Assembly (NCBI GenBank): GCA_027922465.2 | Contig: BQMF02000213.1 | Coordinates: 434,001 to 498,000, forward strand | Length of the DNA: 64,000 nucleotides | Direction of reading: 5' to 3' | Source: Turritopsis dohrnii | Lineage: Eukaryota; Cnidaria; Hydrozoa; Anthoathecata; Oceaniidae | Shown here: positions 24,641 to 37,180 of the stretch, piece after piece | Numbering within the stretch: position 1 is the stretch's first letter | How the letters are laid out: each line of letters starts with the position of its first letter | Notes under the pieces: generated by a model | The model's input: the letters and a program-made list of their open reading frames with translations, nothing else | Told to the model about the DNA's origin: nothing | Databases searched by the model: none | Made by a program: the position numbers and the translations under genes

Positions 24641-25368
24641 ATGTTTATAATGTCTACCAGGTACTATCTGATTAGCGAATAGTTTTCAAGCTTTCTTAAG
24701 GCCGGTTTCCAGTTCATTCGCTGTGGCCACGCGACTGAGCGAACTGGTTTTTGATTGGCTGACGTAATCTCATTCGCCTGGTAGATTGGTAAGATTAAGC
24801 AACGTTTGCTGGAGTAAGGCTTATAAATAGTTTGCGCCGATAATCTTTTTAATGAGAAATTATGTGTATAAAATATTTATAAAACTTGTAACAGGACGTT
24901 CTTGCAAATCACAAAGAACTAAATGCTATGTATCACAATTTTATTTTTCAATAGCTTATGAAACTGACGAGGAAAATTGTAACAACTAGTAAGAAATAAA
25001 TACAATGCAAATCGCGTGATATAACAATGTCTAGAGTAGATAATCTAGTCTAGCTAATAGAAGCATAGAACGTGTTATATTATTCACATTACGTTTGTCT
25101 CGGTTTTTTAAAATACTTTTCATTAAATTTTTGTGATTCATTCTAGTATTGACGTGATCATGGAGAGGTGAACCCTTCGAAAGCTTGTCGTAGAAAATAT
25201 GGATTTGTCGTAATCTTTTTTTTCCTTTGTCAATTTATATATAGAATGTTTACAGAAATTACGGAGGCAGGGTCTCCGCAAAGAAACCTGGAACTACTAC
25301 GTTATATATAGATACATATAATATAGGTGCAGTAACAAACACGTAACTCATAGAAAAAGGCAGGTTTA
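24641..25368. other. Non-coding region
   Basis: AT-rich sequence without recognisable exons, between the minisatellite and the 3' end of the transposase gene. Short inverted words (CCAGTTC-ATTCGC and GCGAACTGG near 24710-24745) could form a weak hairpin. Confidence 0.35.
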
Positions 25369-28300
25369 TTAACATAAGTCCACGGTTACTTGTAAATCTA
25401 TGTCCTCATCTTCTTCTTCCCCTTCACTGTCTGTACTAAGATAGCCACCATCATCAGTTGGATCCAAAAACCCTTCAGCAAGCTCTGGCGTAACAGTAAC
25501 TGGAATATGTTTTGAAAACAAGACATGCAACTGCCCCAATTTACATTTCTCCTCTGCTACGCGCTCTCTGACCATCGCTATCAAACCTTTATCTATGTCA
25601 TTAGGTTCAAGAAGCAAATTGTTCAAAGTTTCAGTTAATAGATTTACATTACGAGAAATAGAAAGTAGGTATGTTTTCATTTCTTTCTCAACCATTGCAG
25701 TTTCTTCTTTCGCCCTGCAATTTAAATGAAACAGATCGATACACTTTCGTCTCATAACTAGTGGTATCGAATCCTGTCCATTCACCCACACCCATCCATC
25801 CTAAATAAGCAGAAAGTTAAAATAAGATTAATATTTAATACTGAATAAGTTCATAATTCCACCAGTTACACAGAAAACTAATGGAATGACTAACAGTTTC
25901 TATGTCTGTCCATTGAAGCGTATTCTTCAACTCCACACTGCCACATATTTCCGAAAATGAATTATATTTGTTGAGAGAAGCATTTATTAGCTTGTTATTT
26001 TTCGATATTTGCTTTCCCAACTTGATTGCAATCTTTTGTCCATCTAGTGAAAACCAGTTATTATCTGACATGGTTATATAAACTCTTCAGTCATATTAAA
26101 ACCATATTACCAACCTGCATAACGTTTCTTTAAATTACTCAAGAGAAATCGCTGAAATGATAACCCTTGAAGTTGCTTAAGGCACTCTTTTCTTTTGTTA
26201 TCATATAGTGTCATCAAAGCATTCCTAAATTGTTCCGATTCAGCGTTCCATCGTTGTGTAATCTTCAGTTTTTTTTCTTTCTTTGCAACATCTTGCTCGA
26301 GTCTAAGTATGATCAATGTAAACATATAATGTAAACAATGTAAACATAGAATAAAAGCTATGATAAGAAGTATGCTTTGACAATTGATAATTAACTATTT
26401 AACTTTAATATATAATTTTTGTGTGTGACTTTTGGTTTTATTTCCTTAGCATAATAAAAAAGGTTCAGGAATTTGCACAGCCCCAAACCTCTTCAACTCG
26501 TGCAGGTCGTCTTCAGTCACATTTGTGTCCGACATTACGAACTTTCTGGAAAAGAGAAGAGGAAAAATCACATCAAGATAAGAAATAAATGAAATAACGA
26601 ATGCTAAGGTTAAGCGTATACAACTACCGTTTTAAATGTAATTCATTTAACTGGATGGTGTATAGAGCTAGGTCGTTATCTAAAATATAGCAAATAAGTT
26701 ATGAAAAGAAGATGGTGTTTTTCTTAACAATAAATGTCTGGTCTCATGGTCTTATATTAGCAGAGGTTTGTAATTTTCCACCTCGACTATATACCTTTTA
26801 TTACTTTATTTGATGCGCATTCTTCCGTTTCTCGTTCCGCTGAAATCCACTGCTTAATAACAGACCTATCGATTACTATGCAAAAAGGACAAAATTGATT
26901 TGGGAGAAAATTTAAAAACATTTTACAAGGAAAGTGATTATATAGACTTATTCAAATAACCTCGTAAAGAAGCTAAAGTGTTAGACAATTCATTTTCTGA
27001 TTCTTCAGTTAACTTCTTAGCTTTTTCCATCCTCCCACACAATCGACGACCTGCTCAGTAATTGTATTGACATCAATTCTTAACAAATGGTAGAATAGAA
27101 CTTTCAATAATTAGAGCAGAACTTTCACCTAATACTTGGACTGAGTTCTTTGCGTAATGCAACATGGCTAAAGTAAGAGTGTCTGATCGGTGACTTGGAG
27201 TTTGCTCTTTAGTTATACGACAGAATCTCCTGTTTGCAGACCATTGCCTTTCCATAACTTCTCCATCTGATAATCCTACACCAACTGTCGATTTTGGAGA
27301 GAAGTTCAGCTATGGAATACCGTGAAATAAAACAGACTAAAAAACCAAACAGAGCCATGAATAACTGAAGTTTTGATAATGGGCTCTTACCTGGCAACTT
27401 GACTTATGCCCATAAACATGAAAGGAAGGAATGCAAAACGAAACATTTTCTTTCAGAACGGCACTGTTTCTTTTCTAATAGATTTTGTTAAAATATGATT
27501 ACACAATCGTCTGTGCACACGCTTGTATAAATTAGTCCGTTATAACGAAGTGTACATTAAGGTCCAAACCTCAAGGAGCATACCTCGAGATGTTTTATTA
27601 AAACACATGCGATATCATACATCACAATCACTTTGACACAGGATTTGGTTTCTTTCAATATTTCTTGAATCAAGAAAACTGCATTGGCAAGACTAAATTC
27701 AAATTGACAGAATAGTAATAAGTCCAGCATTATAAAAACTTATTTCACAATAGAAAATAATGATCTTCATCACCTTTCCCCTTTCTTCAAATTAAAGAAT
27801 TTTCTAGGAATTTCATGACGACATGAGCAACCAAAAATACCAGTTTCATCTAGTTTTGAATTCATTTTCTTTGAACGTAATGTGCTTCCGGCCTTAAAAT
27901 TGCTGCATGTCTGTAATATTAATCAGAAAAAATACACATTTTCTACTTGTTGTATTGCACAACAGTGAAACTATATTATTTGCTTTTACAAAATACATCT
28001 GTCATTATTTTTTGATAGTGACAGTATAACATAATGATGATAGTGTAATATGATTGAACATTTTATTTTATTATTTCAACCTGGGTTTCCTTTGAAGTGA
28101 CTTTTCCATTGTACTCTGTAACAAATTGATCCACCACTTTTTGATCCACAAAGTATACATCTTTTAAAACAGGATCAAATGTACTTTTCCCAGAAGAAAA
28201 CTTTCTAACAAGACCAAACAAAGCATCAACTGATAAAACCACAGTACCTGATTCCTACACAGAATCATTGACATATTATAGTGGCCGACTTTCTACTCCA

Positions 28301-30131
28301 GTTTCATCAAATAAGTGCATCATACATATTGATCATACATAATGAAAAGAATGCATGCTTTTATAATTACCTTAGGACATGCTGGGCAAACAGAGCCATC
28401 AGGCAGGAAGGGAAATTTAGGTTTTAATGTTCTTGTATCATGTTTATACAGCAAGTAGCTCATAAAACATTCTCCAGTTAAAAGTTTGTAAGTGGCATCA
28501 GGCTAAATCAAAAGTTATCTAAGTGATTTTTCTAATAGTTTTATAGGCTTTTAATTTCAAGGCATGTAGAGATCATACCTGTAAATAATGAAAACCAGAA
28601 TATTTATTAAACATGGCTTTACAAAAGGATTTAACTGCCACATTTCCATCAAGATACAAAGATTCCATCAAGTCCATCAACTCAAAACTAAATACTGCAG
28701 TTGGTTGCAAAGGAGAACTTGGCCAAAAGTTCTTACCAATAAGGAGGTCAATAAAGTTTGGAGTACATGTACACTCACAAACTAAACACTGATGCTGCCT
28801 TCCTGTACAGAATTTGTGTGTTCTTATCAAATCAAGAGTGACTAGTGCATGAATTGCTTCAAAAAATACAGTGAATATATAGTATCAGTAATTATCAATA
28901 AAAAACACTAAATTTTCATAGCATTAATGTCAATGTATTTTGAATATTATATACAAAAAAACTCCAAACCTTTATGTCACAGTTGTGTCATGTTATATAG
29001 TCTGTCTGTACCTGTACCAGTCTTAATAGATAAAAAAAGTCATAAAGGAACATAGTATGCAGTGTTGCACGAGAAGAAACAAGAAGAAACTGATCGCATA
29101 ATAGAATTATTGTAGGTCTAAAAGTAAAGAAAGACTCTCACACTAACCACTTTCATCAAATATTATGATATCCTTTTTGATGATGGAGCTACAATTGCAT
29201 CTCTGTTGAAGTACAATTGGTTCACCAACGTATGTTTTGAAATAACCAGCCTATATAACGATTCTCATTAAACCATTAAACTGTGATAAAATAACTGAAT
29301 ACATACCTAATAATCAATATGATTTATATCACTTACAGGACAAAACCTCATTTAAATATCATTGTGGAAAATTATCTGATATATTTATCATCTGTTGATT
29401 TCAAGAATATTGTACACTAATTTTCCAAACTGTTTTGTGAATATATTTCATTGAAGCAATGCAGTACACCAGACCAACAAACTTTTTTGTTTACAGACTA
29501 TTTCATACACATACAAACCAAGTTAAATAAATCTGATAAAGCATAATGTAATTATAAGCATAAGACAAGGCTAGATTGCTTAAATTTAAACATGAGGCAG
29601 AACAAAAAACTCTTATATATACCAAGAAAGTTTTGTACTAACCTGATTATCCCAATACTGTGGTTTATGAAGCAGCCTTTTATGTGTGATGTTAAAGCAT
29701 TCTTTGCATTGAATGGAGAATTTACAGTCAGGGCATTGAATGATATCACCTATTTCCAACAAACTAGAGCATGTATCACACATTTCCTGTTGAGGAGATA
29801 TGAATTGTGGATGTGCTGTCAAGATTTTGATGAGGAAAGCTCTTTCCCTTAGTTTTGTCCAATTTTCGACACCTCGGCTGGCTTTTACTTCGTAAGGAAC
29901 AAGCTTTCGCTTCAAGTTCCTTGTAGAAGTCATCTCTTCGTTTACATCAATATCTTCCCATTCACCGTCATCATCCAGATCAACATCACCAGAAGACTGC
30001 ATTGCAGAAGAGACATTCTTCTCAGATTTCAAGGTTCTTGTCTTTAATTTTGTCTCGCCAAGCAATAAAACCTTTTTGTGCCTTTTAGGGAGCATACGAA
30101 CTCCTTTTATTGTAGAACGTTTTGGATTCAT
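25369..30131 (-). CDS. KDZ-superfamily transposase
   Basis: Minus-strand exons: 30131-29643, 29250-29148, 28856-28579, 28502-28371, 28254-28081, 27910-27774, 27692-27584, 27474-27391, 27309-27129, 27050-26961, 26875-26795, 26679-26628, 26545-26489, 26302-26115, 26064-about 25855, about 25805-25369. Codon phase agrees at every junction I checked but the last. Zinc motifs of the CxC type come first (CDTCSSLL...CPDC...CKEC; HQCLVCECTC; VCPACP). The transposase core has LSVDALFGL, DETGIFGCSCRH, VMYDIAC, PSFHVYGH and LSDGEVMERQWS, matching the KDZ D...D...E layout. The helical C-terminus includes RWNAESEQFR and an acidic tail (STDSEGEEEDEDIDL). The enzyme would cut and join the ends of the 21-kb element. 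No internal stop was found in the core, so it may still be functional. The junction near 25800-25855 is unresolved. Confidence 0.85.
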
Positions 30132-32304
30132 GATGTGTTTTAATATGTATCACTTGCTAAAACTGATTGTGTATATATATGTAATACTTAAGATGTTGTT
30201 TAATGAAAAGTAGTCCCATGATGTAAAGCTAACAATAACTTTTAACTACCATGGTTGGATGTTGTAAAGTTGTATAACTTATAATGCTTTCCTATCCATC
30301 GTATTTAAAAACTTGCTAAAAGTGGTATATATATACCTAATTTCATATAGTTTAAAAAAAAACTTGAAGGTTTGTGTGTGTTGTTTTAGGGTAGGACGAT
30401 TCAGGGAATAATGGAGAAGTAAATTTTTGCTGGCCAGCAGTATTATTTTATGTATATAATACTTTTTTTGCATTCAGGGAAAGGCAGAAAAGAAACCTTA
30501 TAATTTCAATCCAAAATTTCCCACACCACATACACTGGTAGGTTCACTCTAGATTTAGCAGCAACACGAACACAATTATTAATGCATTATCTTTCATCAA
30601 ACAAAAAGTTTCATAGGACAATATGACAATGATGAATCAATCTAGCTTGGCATCCTATCATCCATCATTGCATCCATCAACACAATAATAATCCATCTTT
30701 TTTAAAAAATATTCAACTGAAGTTAACTAGAGAGCTTATAATAAGAAAAGAAATTTCGTATGTCATACTTATTTACCTTTAGAAGTTAAGCTAGTTTCCC
30801 GCCTCACTGTCACTGCGCGCTGTAATAACCCTTCTACCATTTATGTAAGACGCAGACTCGCGATGTGATTGAGATATATCACTACACGTGTATCATATAT
30901 GAGATATATGAGCAATGACATTAGTATATATACTAGTAACCCGTGTAAAAATTTTTTACAGGTTTTAATCGATGTGAGCTGAACAGAGAGGATAGTTTAG
31001 TATAATTAATTTTAGTGTGCTGTATGATAAAATTCCTCAAATGTTTGGAATGTAGAATGTTTAGAATGTAGTATCCCGTGTAGAACAGCGTGTAGAACAC
31101 GGGTTTTAAATCATCAAAAATAAAAATACGCGCTGTGCATCCACTTTTTTCACTTTTCACATTTTTCACTCTGTAAAATAAAAGATGCAATGCAATGGTT
31201 CCCCATGATTAAAAATATCTAACGTCAATACAAAAAAAAAACACTCTTCACTCTCTTAATTAAAAATCTCTAGGTATTCCGGCTAAAGCATATTTAGTTC
31301 AACGCTGTAGTTATGAACAGAAAAACTTTTTAATCAGAAGATCTGAAACACATCAAAATATTCATAATAAATCTTATATGCAGTATATATGCAGTAGTAA
31401 AAAAAATTATGCGTACAGGTAAACAACAAAAAGATCAAAATCGCTGTAACTGTTCATGGAATCCACACCCCAATGTAAATAAAAGCCAAACACGAAAGTC
31501 GTTAAAGTGTCAAAATGTGAATTCAAAACTTTCTTTTTCTGTACGAACCCAGAGCGTCATGATTAAAAACCATAATATTCATTTCTTTAGTTGAAAAGTA
31601 ATGACGCAGAAACCCTATTGATATCATAAGAAAAACAAAACAAACAAACAAAAAAGTTCTAAAGCGTACTTACCCTAAAAACATTAATAAATCTTCGCGC
31701 AATACTTTCGTTGTTGTTTATTGTTTCTTGATCTCGCGAATAATCAAAACATTTGAAACGATCAAAATGCAATGTAGAGGTATCTTTTCCTTATACTAAT
31801 CGTAGAAAAATATTAACCGTGGTCTGACATACTTTTATGAATAAGTGACCGCAAAAGGACCCGAAATTTTAGAGAGTGAAAGCGTGAAAAAAAGCGGATG
31901 CACAGCGCGTATTAGAATATAGATGCGACATCTTTTCTCGATCTCATTGAATATTTTCAATCTGTATCGGGTGCATCCAGCCACCTAAACATGTGTATTA
32001 TAGCTGCCATTAATCACTTTAATATTAGACAGAACACTTTCTCTAGCCCGTTAGTTGCTACGATTAATATTCTGCTAAATAACAGAAAACTGATTGCAGC
32101 GAAATAAGTTGATAAAGATGGCGTCAAAGCTTTGAGAAAAACTAATGATTTAAATGTCAAATAACTTGAAAACCTGCCAGTTACTGCCTTGGTAACATCA
32201 AGATTCGTAATCTGCAACCTCAAATTAGGCAGAATACATATCAAAACCTTGGTCACCTTAAAATGGGTCACGAAATGAAAAATTATCGCTCACTGCCCAC
32301 GGCC
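30132..32304. other. Right terminal region of the KDZ element, non-coding
   Basis: Upstream of the transposase start, ending in the right terminal inverted repeat (about 32160-32304, complement of 11187-11330). No supported gene. It contains a 790-base element with its own inverted ends (31125-31913) and a short inverted segment around CCCGTGTA (30941, 31075). The transposase promoter should lie near 30132-30300. Confidence 0.6.
31125..31913. mobile_element. Non-autonomous element with AATACGCGCTGTGCATCC ends
   Basis: Outer sequences AATACGCGCTGTGCATCCAC at 31125 and its inverted match ending at 31913, both followed inward by T-rich sequence and TTTCACTCT. The interior is AT-rich without coding capacity. 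The superfamily is not assigned. Confidence 0.65.
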
Positions 32305-32544
32305 TAAATGTTTTGTTTGAATTTTGTTACTTGCTTACTATGTCATTGTAGGTACGGGTAAGTGTGAAAAGGTATGCATATACTGCAGTGCACATATAGT
32401 GTGGATTCAGCTTTCACAGTTTCAGGGTGACAGTTTTCTCCTTTATTTGCAGTTGTGCAAGACACATACCCACACTTACCATACCTGCAATAACAGTGGT
32501 ATCCCATTGTGATATAGAGATACATAGATATTATATTTTTCAAA

Positions 32545-33712
32545 AACGAACTGAATGTATCACTTGTTCTGTTATCACTTGTTCTGTTATGTATACGTAC
32601 GCATATACATACGCATATGGATCAATGTTGAAATAGCTAGAACTCATTGAACCATACATGCAGGTATGGATGTTCATCAGAAATGTACAGACAAGGTACA
32701 TTTTGCCAATAGGTGAAAGTCCCAATTTTAAATTCTTTTTAAAATCTAAAAATTTGAAAAAGTTTGTGATGTCACCAAATACCCATTCTACCCCAATTCT
32801 GGCTTTACTCATTGCAGCGTTGTATGCTGTTTACTGTGGATTAGGTTGTGCATTTCTAAAAGGTACTTGAAGGTGTGGTCTTAGCGGGTACGCCAGGTCA
32901 CCATATATACATAACAAGGTCCCATTTTGACTTTATTTATTTATTTATTTATAAAATCTTTTTACAGGATGTACGTTTCAGTTATATAAAATTGTTGTAA
33001 TTGAGGATAAATAGCAGAGTCAGCAAGCATTCCACTATCATGCCGTCTACCTTCCACCGGTCCATACATGTTAGCTACTAATCCATTAGGACAGACAATT
33101 GACTGGAACTTTAATGCATGAACACGCTTGTGTCCATTATAAACAGTCCTTTGCATTTCACCTGGGCGACAGATTGGCCTTACTGTACCATCCACAAAAC
33201 CCCAGCAATTAGTGAGAGGTGCTCCTACGTTGCGAATAGCCTGTGCAAATCGTTCCAATTGAGCAGGCGCAAGCCATTGTTGTTGGAAATTTCTCAATTT
33301 CTCATGATACATGTTGTAAAGCATTGTGGTCATTTCTGTTGAAATCATACTTAATTGAGGAACTGGACGACCAAACCTGGGAATCATGTCACAAAGTCTT
33401 ATTTGATAAGAATACCGTCTGAGCAGGATACACATTGCTTCTATACCAGATACAACTAGTCTGTTAGAGAAGGTTATTTGTTCTGGAATTTGTAGTTCTT
33501 CTCGAAGAAAATATACATCATTTTTATAGAATCTAAATTCTGCTTTGCACTCATCATCAGTCAAAGTATCTAAATCAAACTCTTGGTATTTCCAGTATGG
33601 AAAATCAGGATTTTTAGAAGAATTAAGATCGTACAATGAAATTCTTCATCGTTTATTACATTTTGGGCATGGCTAAGCAGCAAAGCATTTCTAACATTTC
33701 TTAAACCTGCCA
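32545..33712 (-). pseudogene. Harbinger DDE transposase, decayed
   Basis: Starts at ATG 33712 (MAGLRNVRNALLL). A frame change occurs near 33640, and then the main body continues (33636-32962) with HARBI1-like features: IPRFGRPVP, the first catalytic region GFVDGTVRPI, YNGHKRVHALKFQ, and the second region GRRHDSG. The last part (YGDLAYPLRPHLQ, then GVEWVFGDI with the catalytic Glu) is at about 32900-32545, separated by about 60 bases of AAAT-rich simple repeat and by a TAA in NPQ*TAYN. It is convergent with the Myb-like gene at 10294, as in intact Harbinger elements. The enzyme is probably dead because of the frame change, insertion and stop. Confidence 0.85.
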
Positions 33713-33912
33713 TAGTCAAATTTTTAAAAAATACTGGATTAGCACGATTTTTTAATTTTTATTTTGTTAACAAATATGGTTGAATATTTACCGCGTCTCA
33801 AAAATATTGCGTAATGACAGCAGCAGGGACGACGTCAAAATACGGCGACGTTTATTTTTTTATAATTTTCAAGACGGCGTCCTCCACTTGACGATCTTTG
33901 CGTAAGGTGCCT

Positions 33913-34320
33913 ACTTTCATTGTCGTCGTCGACACGTCTTCGTTTTCCTGGCACGGGAGGAGCAACAGCCGTTACGCAGGAAATAAGAGCTACCACCTTG
34001 TTCATATCTTTAACAATCACGTCGACCTATAATTTCACCGTTTTTACAGAATGTCTTGGTTTTATTTAGTGCCTTACCTGTAACTTCTGTAGTGCACTAA
34101 CATCTGATAAAGAAGTCAATAAAATAAAACAAAATGAGATAGAATAAACCTCTTTTCTTTTTGTCCACATTTCCTTCAAATCATAACACTGTGGCCATAA
34201 CAAACGCACAGCGCATACGTGGTGCTTCGCCACAACAGGTGACACGATGAAGGTTTTAAGCGCCTCTTTCATCACACTGCTTCGCAATTCTTTCTTGGGT
34301 GCGTACATTGCAAACTCCAT
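33913..34320 (-). pseudogene. SF3-type helicase gene, 5' part (exons 1-2a)
   Basis: First exon from ATG 34320 (MEFAMYAPKKEL) to a GTAAGG donor after 34078. It may contain a 46-base intron with a GTTTAT start and ATCAG end. The second exon starts at 34026 after ATAG and encodes VIVKDMNKVVALIS and a basic GKRRRVDDD stretch that resembles a nuclear localisation signal. It runs into the Harbinger target site at 33913-33915. The same frame resumes at 10138 on the far side of the insertion. Domain content of this N-terminal segment is not recognised. The start lies about 100 bases from the left-edge repeat of the plus-strand recombinase block. Confidence 0.65.
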
Positions 34321-34414
34321 TTTATTTCGCACAGTGAACAACTATTTGTAAACTAACTTAACGTAGCTTTATACTTTTCACTCGTTAAGTTATTTACGGT
34401 GAATTTCATGCTCG

Positions 34415-34500
34415 GTTCCCCTTGAGAATAGATTTTCAGTGAACACAGAATGAACACAGCTTTAAACGCTTAATTGTTCTTTAATGATCTACTCTTGTGT
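34415..34500. repeat. Left-edge repeat of the recombinase element (copy 2)
   Basis: Matches 2690-2830 (CCTTGAGAATAG, GAACACAG, CGCTTAATTGTTC, TTAATGATC) with small deletions. It sits between the divergent helicase and recombinase genes, so it may contain shared promoter sequence. Confidence 0.5.
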
Positions 34501-34720
34501 GCCAAATAAACGCCCCCCGCTTGTTAATTTTTCGATTTTTTTCCAACCCCCCCCCCCCCCCCGGACCTTATTTAGACCCCCCCGTTTATTTATTTTCACC
34601 GATAGACATGTGTGTAACTGATGTTTTTGTGTTTACTAGTAACTCATTTTCTTATACTGAAGTTATGTATTACAGTAACAAAGACTTTTCATGTGATACT
34701 TGTTTTATCGTTTAGAATAA

Positions 34721-35041
34721 GAGAAAAGAAAAGAAAATAAGATAGTAGTAATAAGTACGATGGCCCTGAAGGCTCACTGTAGCACGCACAGAAAAACTTG
34801 TACATAAAAATAACACGAAATAGTACATAAAAACAGGACCAGATTTCTTTTTAAGCGTGCGCAGCATATCAGTTTTTCCGGTGCGTGCAGTAAAATTCTT
34901 GTGTGCGCGTAAAAAAAAATTATGCGTGCAAAAAAATGTGTGCGTGTAAAAAAAATTAAAAGTTGCGTGTAAAAAAAAATAGGTTGCGTGAAAAAAAATT
35001 TGTGCGCGTGACAAGTTTTTTTGCGTGTTGCAGTGAGCCTG
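34721..35041. repeat. GTGCGTG/AAAAAA-rich segment with inverted edges
   Basis: A run of words such as TGCGTGTAAAAAAAA repeats 6-7 times from 34850 to 35025. The segment starts with GATGGCCCTG (34759) and ends with CAGGGCCATC (35041), an inverted pair, so it looks like a small inverted-repeat insertion upstream of the transposase gene. Confidence 0.6.
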
Positions 35042-35106
35042 CAGGGCCATCGTAAATAAGTAATAGTAATAGTCAGTAGTTATAGTCAGTAGTTACTTGT
35101 ACGAAG

Positions 35107-37180
35107 ATGAGCGACGAACAACAAAACGCAAGAACTTTTGTTAGGCAAGGGAAGAAATACTCTTTAGAAGAAAAGCATGAACTCGGTAAACTTGTTAAAA
35201 AGTATAAATCAGAGTATGATGATTACAAGGAACAGAATAAAAACCGAGTTAATTTTAACGATAAGCTTAAAAGACACACAGAAAAACTGCCGAGAGAAGG
35301 CTATCTGGCAAAGGCTGTTCGAGAATTTTTTTCTGATTTGAAAGACGTGAAACATGACGATCCTAATCTTTCAAATGCTCTTAAACTTGGAAAGAGATGC
35401 CTTGATAGTTTAGAGAAAGACGAATTCTTTGAGCCACCAACAAAAGTAAAGTTTCGCCAGTCAGGAGGAGGAAGGAAAAAGTCAGTACCAGAAGTTCGCG
35501 TAGCCATGTACGATTGGTTTATTGACATTCGTTCAAGCTTGAAAGCAAGACTCCCAAAGTCGATGTTCAAAGCGCAATGCAAGATTTTTTATGAACAATG
35601 GCTAATGCAACAGGAAACAGAAATCCCAGAAGAAAAAAGAATCGTGTTCTCTAATAAATGGATCCGCGGCTGGATGCAAGAATACAATGTGAGTCTGCGT
35701 AAGCCAAACAAAAGGTTCCAAATAAAACAAGCTGACCGGGAGGAGCGTATTTATGAATACATCAAAAACATTTGGACTGTTCGTAAATTCTTCATTGACA
35801 AATTTGGAGTTGATCCTCCAATCATCAATGGAGATCAAATGCCTCTCCACAGGAATGAGAGTGCGTCTCAAAAAACATTGAATTTTACCGGTCTTGATAC
35901 ATATGTAAAAGAGAACTATACTCTCACTAGAGAAAGAGTCACTGTGTATACCCAAGTTGCGAGTGATGCTTCAATGAAACTTATTCCTGAATTTGTCTTT
36001 AAAGGTAAAGGCACTCGAACAAAAGTCAATCCGCCTGCCAATATGCACTATCAATGGGCTCCTGAGGGATCGTATAGACTTGAGCATATGCTTGAAACTA
36101 TTTCTCATCTTCCGGACCGGTTCAACTTGTTTACACCAAAAAACTACGCCATTTATGTCCTCGACGACTATAGTGTACATCTTTTACCTGAAATAAAGCA
36201 GGCTCTCTTAAAGCGTGGTTACGTTTATGTTGGCATTGGTGGTGGAATAACTGGTGATATACAGGTAAGTATGCTTCAATTGATAGTTATTTTTATCCTT
36301 TTGAAGTCATCGTAATATATTTTATAATCTACAAATTTTCGATTGCAATTAACAGCAGCGATTTATAGAGATATTTTTATTTAGAATGATGTTTCTGCAG
36401 CGTAAAGAGTTTTTTGATACACCCTGTATTATATTTTTTCTCTACTTTCAGGTAAATGACACCGATTTGCATTCGAAACTGAAGCATGAGTATCGGAAAC
36501 GCGAACAAAAATTGATGATCGAACAACTTGAGAAAGATCCAAAGACTATTCCCAAAAAATCAAGGGATGACATGATGAGAATGCTATACGAAAGTCACAT
36601 TGCCCTCGAAAAAGATTATTCGAAAGAGTTCAAGACTCTTTGGGTCACCAATGCATTAGATGGTAGTGAAGACTATTTGGTATCTGAGAGAATTTACGGA
36701 CTGGTTGGCGCGAAATTAGTAGATTTCCGAAAGCAGCTAATGGAAACGCCAAGCCCAAGGAACCTTAAGGAGTTGGCAAAAATTATAACACCACCGAAAG
36801 GAGTGAAACGAAAGGATGCTGTTATAGAGGAACCGCTGGAAGCGCCGTTTGACGAAGGAGGTGAGTTGTTTGATTGTGAAGGAGAGGAATTGGTACCAGA
36901 AGAAGATGAAGAAGAATTATCTGACCAAGAAGACACGAATCCAGCCGAATCAATAGAACCAGAAAGTCGGGAAACTCCAGAAAGTATTACAGTTGCTCAA
37001 GTCCCGAATGTTCCTCAGCTTGCTCTTTCTTGCCCTAAAGATGATGCAGATCTTCTTAATGATGCTAAATTTATTGATGAAATGGGTCAATTGCTACTCA
37101 ACGATCAAACATCCCCTCGGATCGCACCCGCAATGAGGAATATGAGAAGGCAATATTTGATAGCTCGCCGAAACGTGTAA
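35107..37180 (+). CDS. Pogo-type DDE transposase
   Basis: Two exons, 35107-36264 (donor GTAAGT) and 36452-37180 (acceptor TTTCAG). The N-terminus is basic and helical. The central part has a helix-turn-helix-like region (NKWIRGWMQEYNVSLRKPNK), then the DDE core with INGDQMPL, YVLDDYSVH and NDTDLH as likely acidic positions, then the conserved LWVTNALDGSEDYLVSERI and a long acidic tail. The frame is intact to a TAA at 37178-37180. Just past it the same frame stays open for about 36 more codons ending INNF, so this stop may be slightly premature. The enzyme would mobilise the surrounding element, which sits between the left-edge repeat and the recombinase copy 2. Confidence 0.75.

Larger units (their letters stand above)
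11187..32304. mobile_element. 21.1-kb KDZ-family DNA transposon with three genes
   Basis: Bounded by imperfect terminal inverted repeats of about 150 bases (outermost GGCCGTGGGCAGTGAGCG on both sides). It contains a KDZ transposase gene (30131 to 25369, minus), a PIN/FEN-like nuclease gene with a CXC domain (17653 to 11668, minus) and a homeodomain/HMG-like gene (18924-23513, plus), plus a minisatellite and MITEs. KDZ (Kyakuja-Dileera-Zisupton) elements are a known superfamily with CxC zinc motifs and a D-D-E-type transposase. The target duplication is not clear: the flanking 8 bases do not match convincingly. It lies between the two genes of the Harbinger element, so it inserted there later. 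Confidence 0.75.
10139..33912. mobile_element. Harbinger/PIF transposon (2.66 kb) enlarged by a nested KDZ element
   Basis: Both ends read AGGCACCTTACGCAA inward, with further similarity for about 40 bases. They are flanked by the 3-base direct repeat ACT (10136-10138 and 33913-33915), the usual PIF/Harbinger target-site size. Inside are the two typical genes in convergent order: a Myb-like protein (10294-11164, plus) and a DDE transposase (33712-32545, minus). Removing 11187-32304 leaves about 2.66 kb, a normal Harbinger length. The insertion point is inside an exon of the SF3 helicase gene, and the coding phase agrees on the two sides once one ACT is discounted. Confidence 0.85.

Noticed and set aside
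26446..26545. TAA at 26446 as the end of the KDZ transposase
   Set aside because: A donor at 26488 and acceptor at 26303 keep phase into a typical C-terminal region, so the gene continues to 25369.
11176..32315. 8-base target duplication for the KDZ element
   Set aside because: Flanking bases do not match convincingly at any tested offset, so none is claimed.
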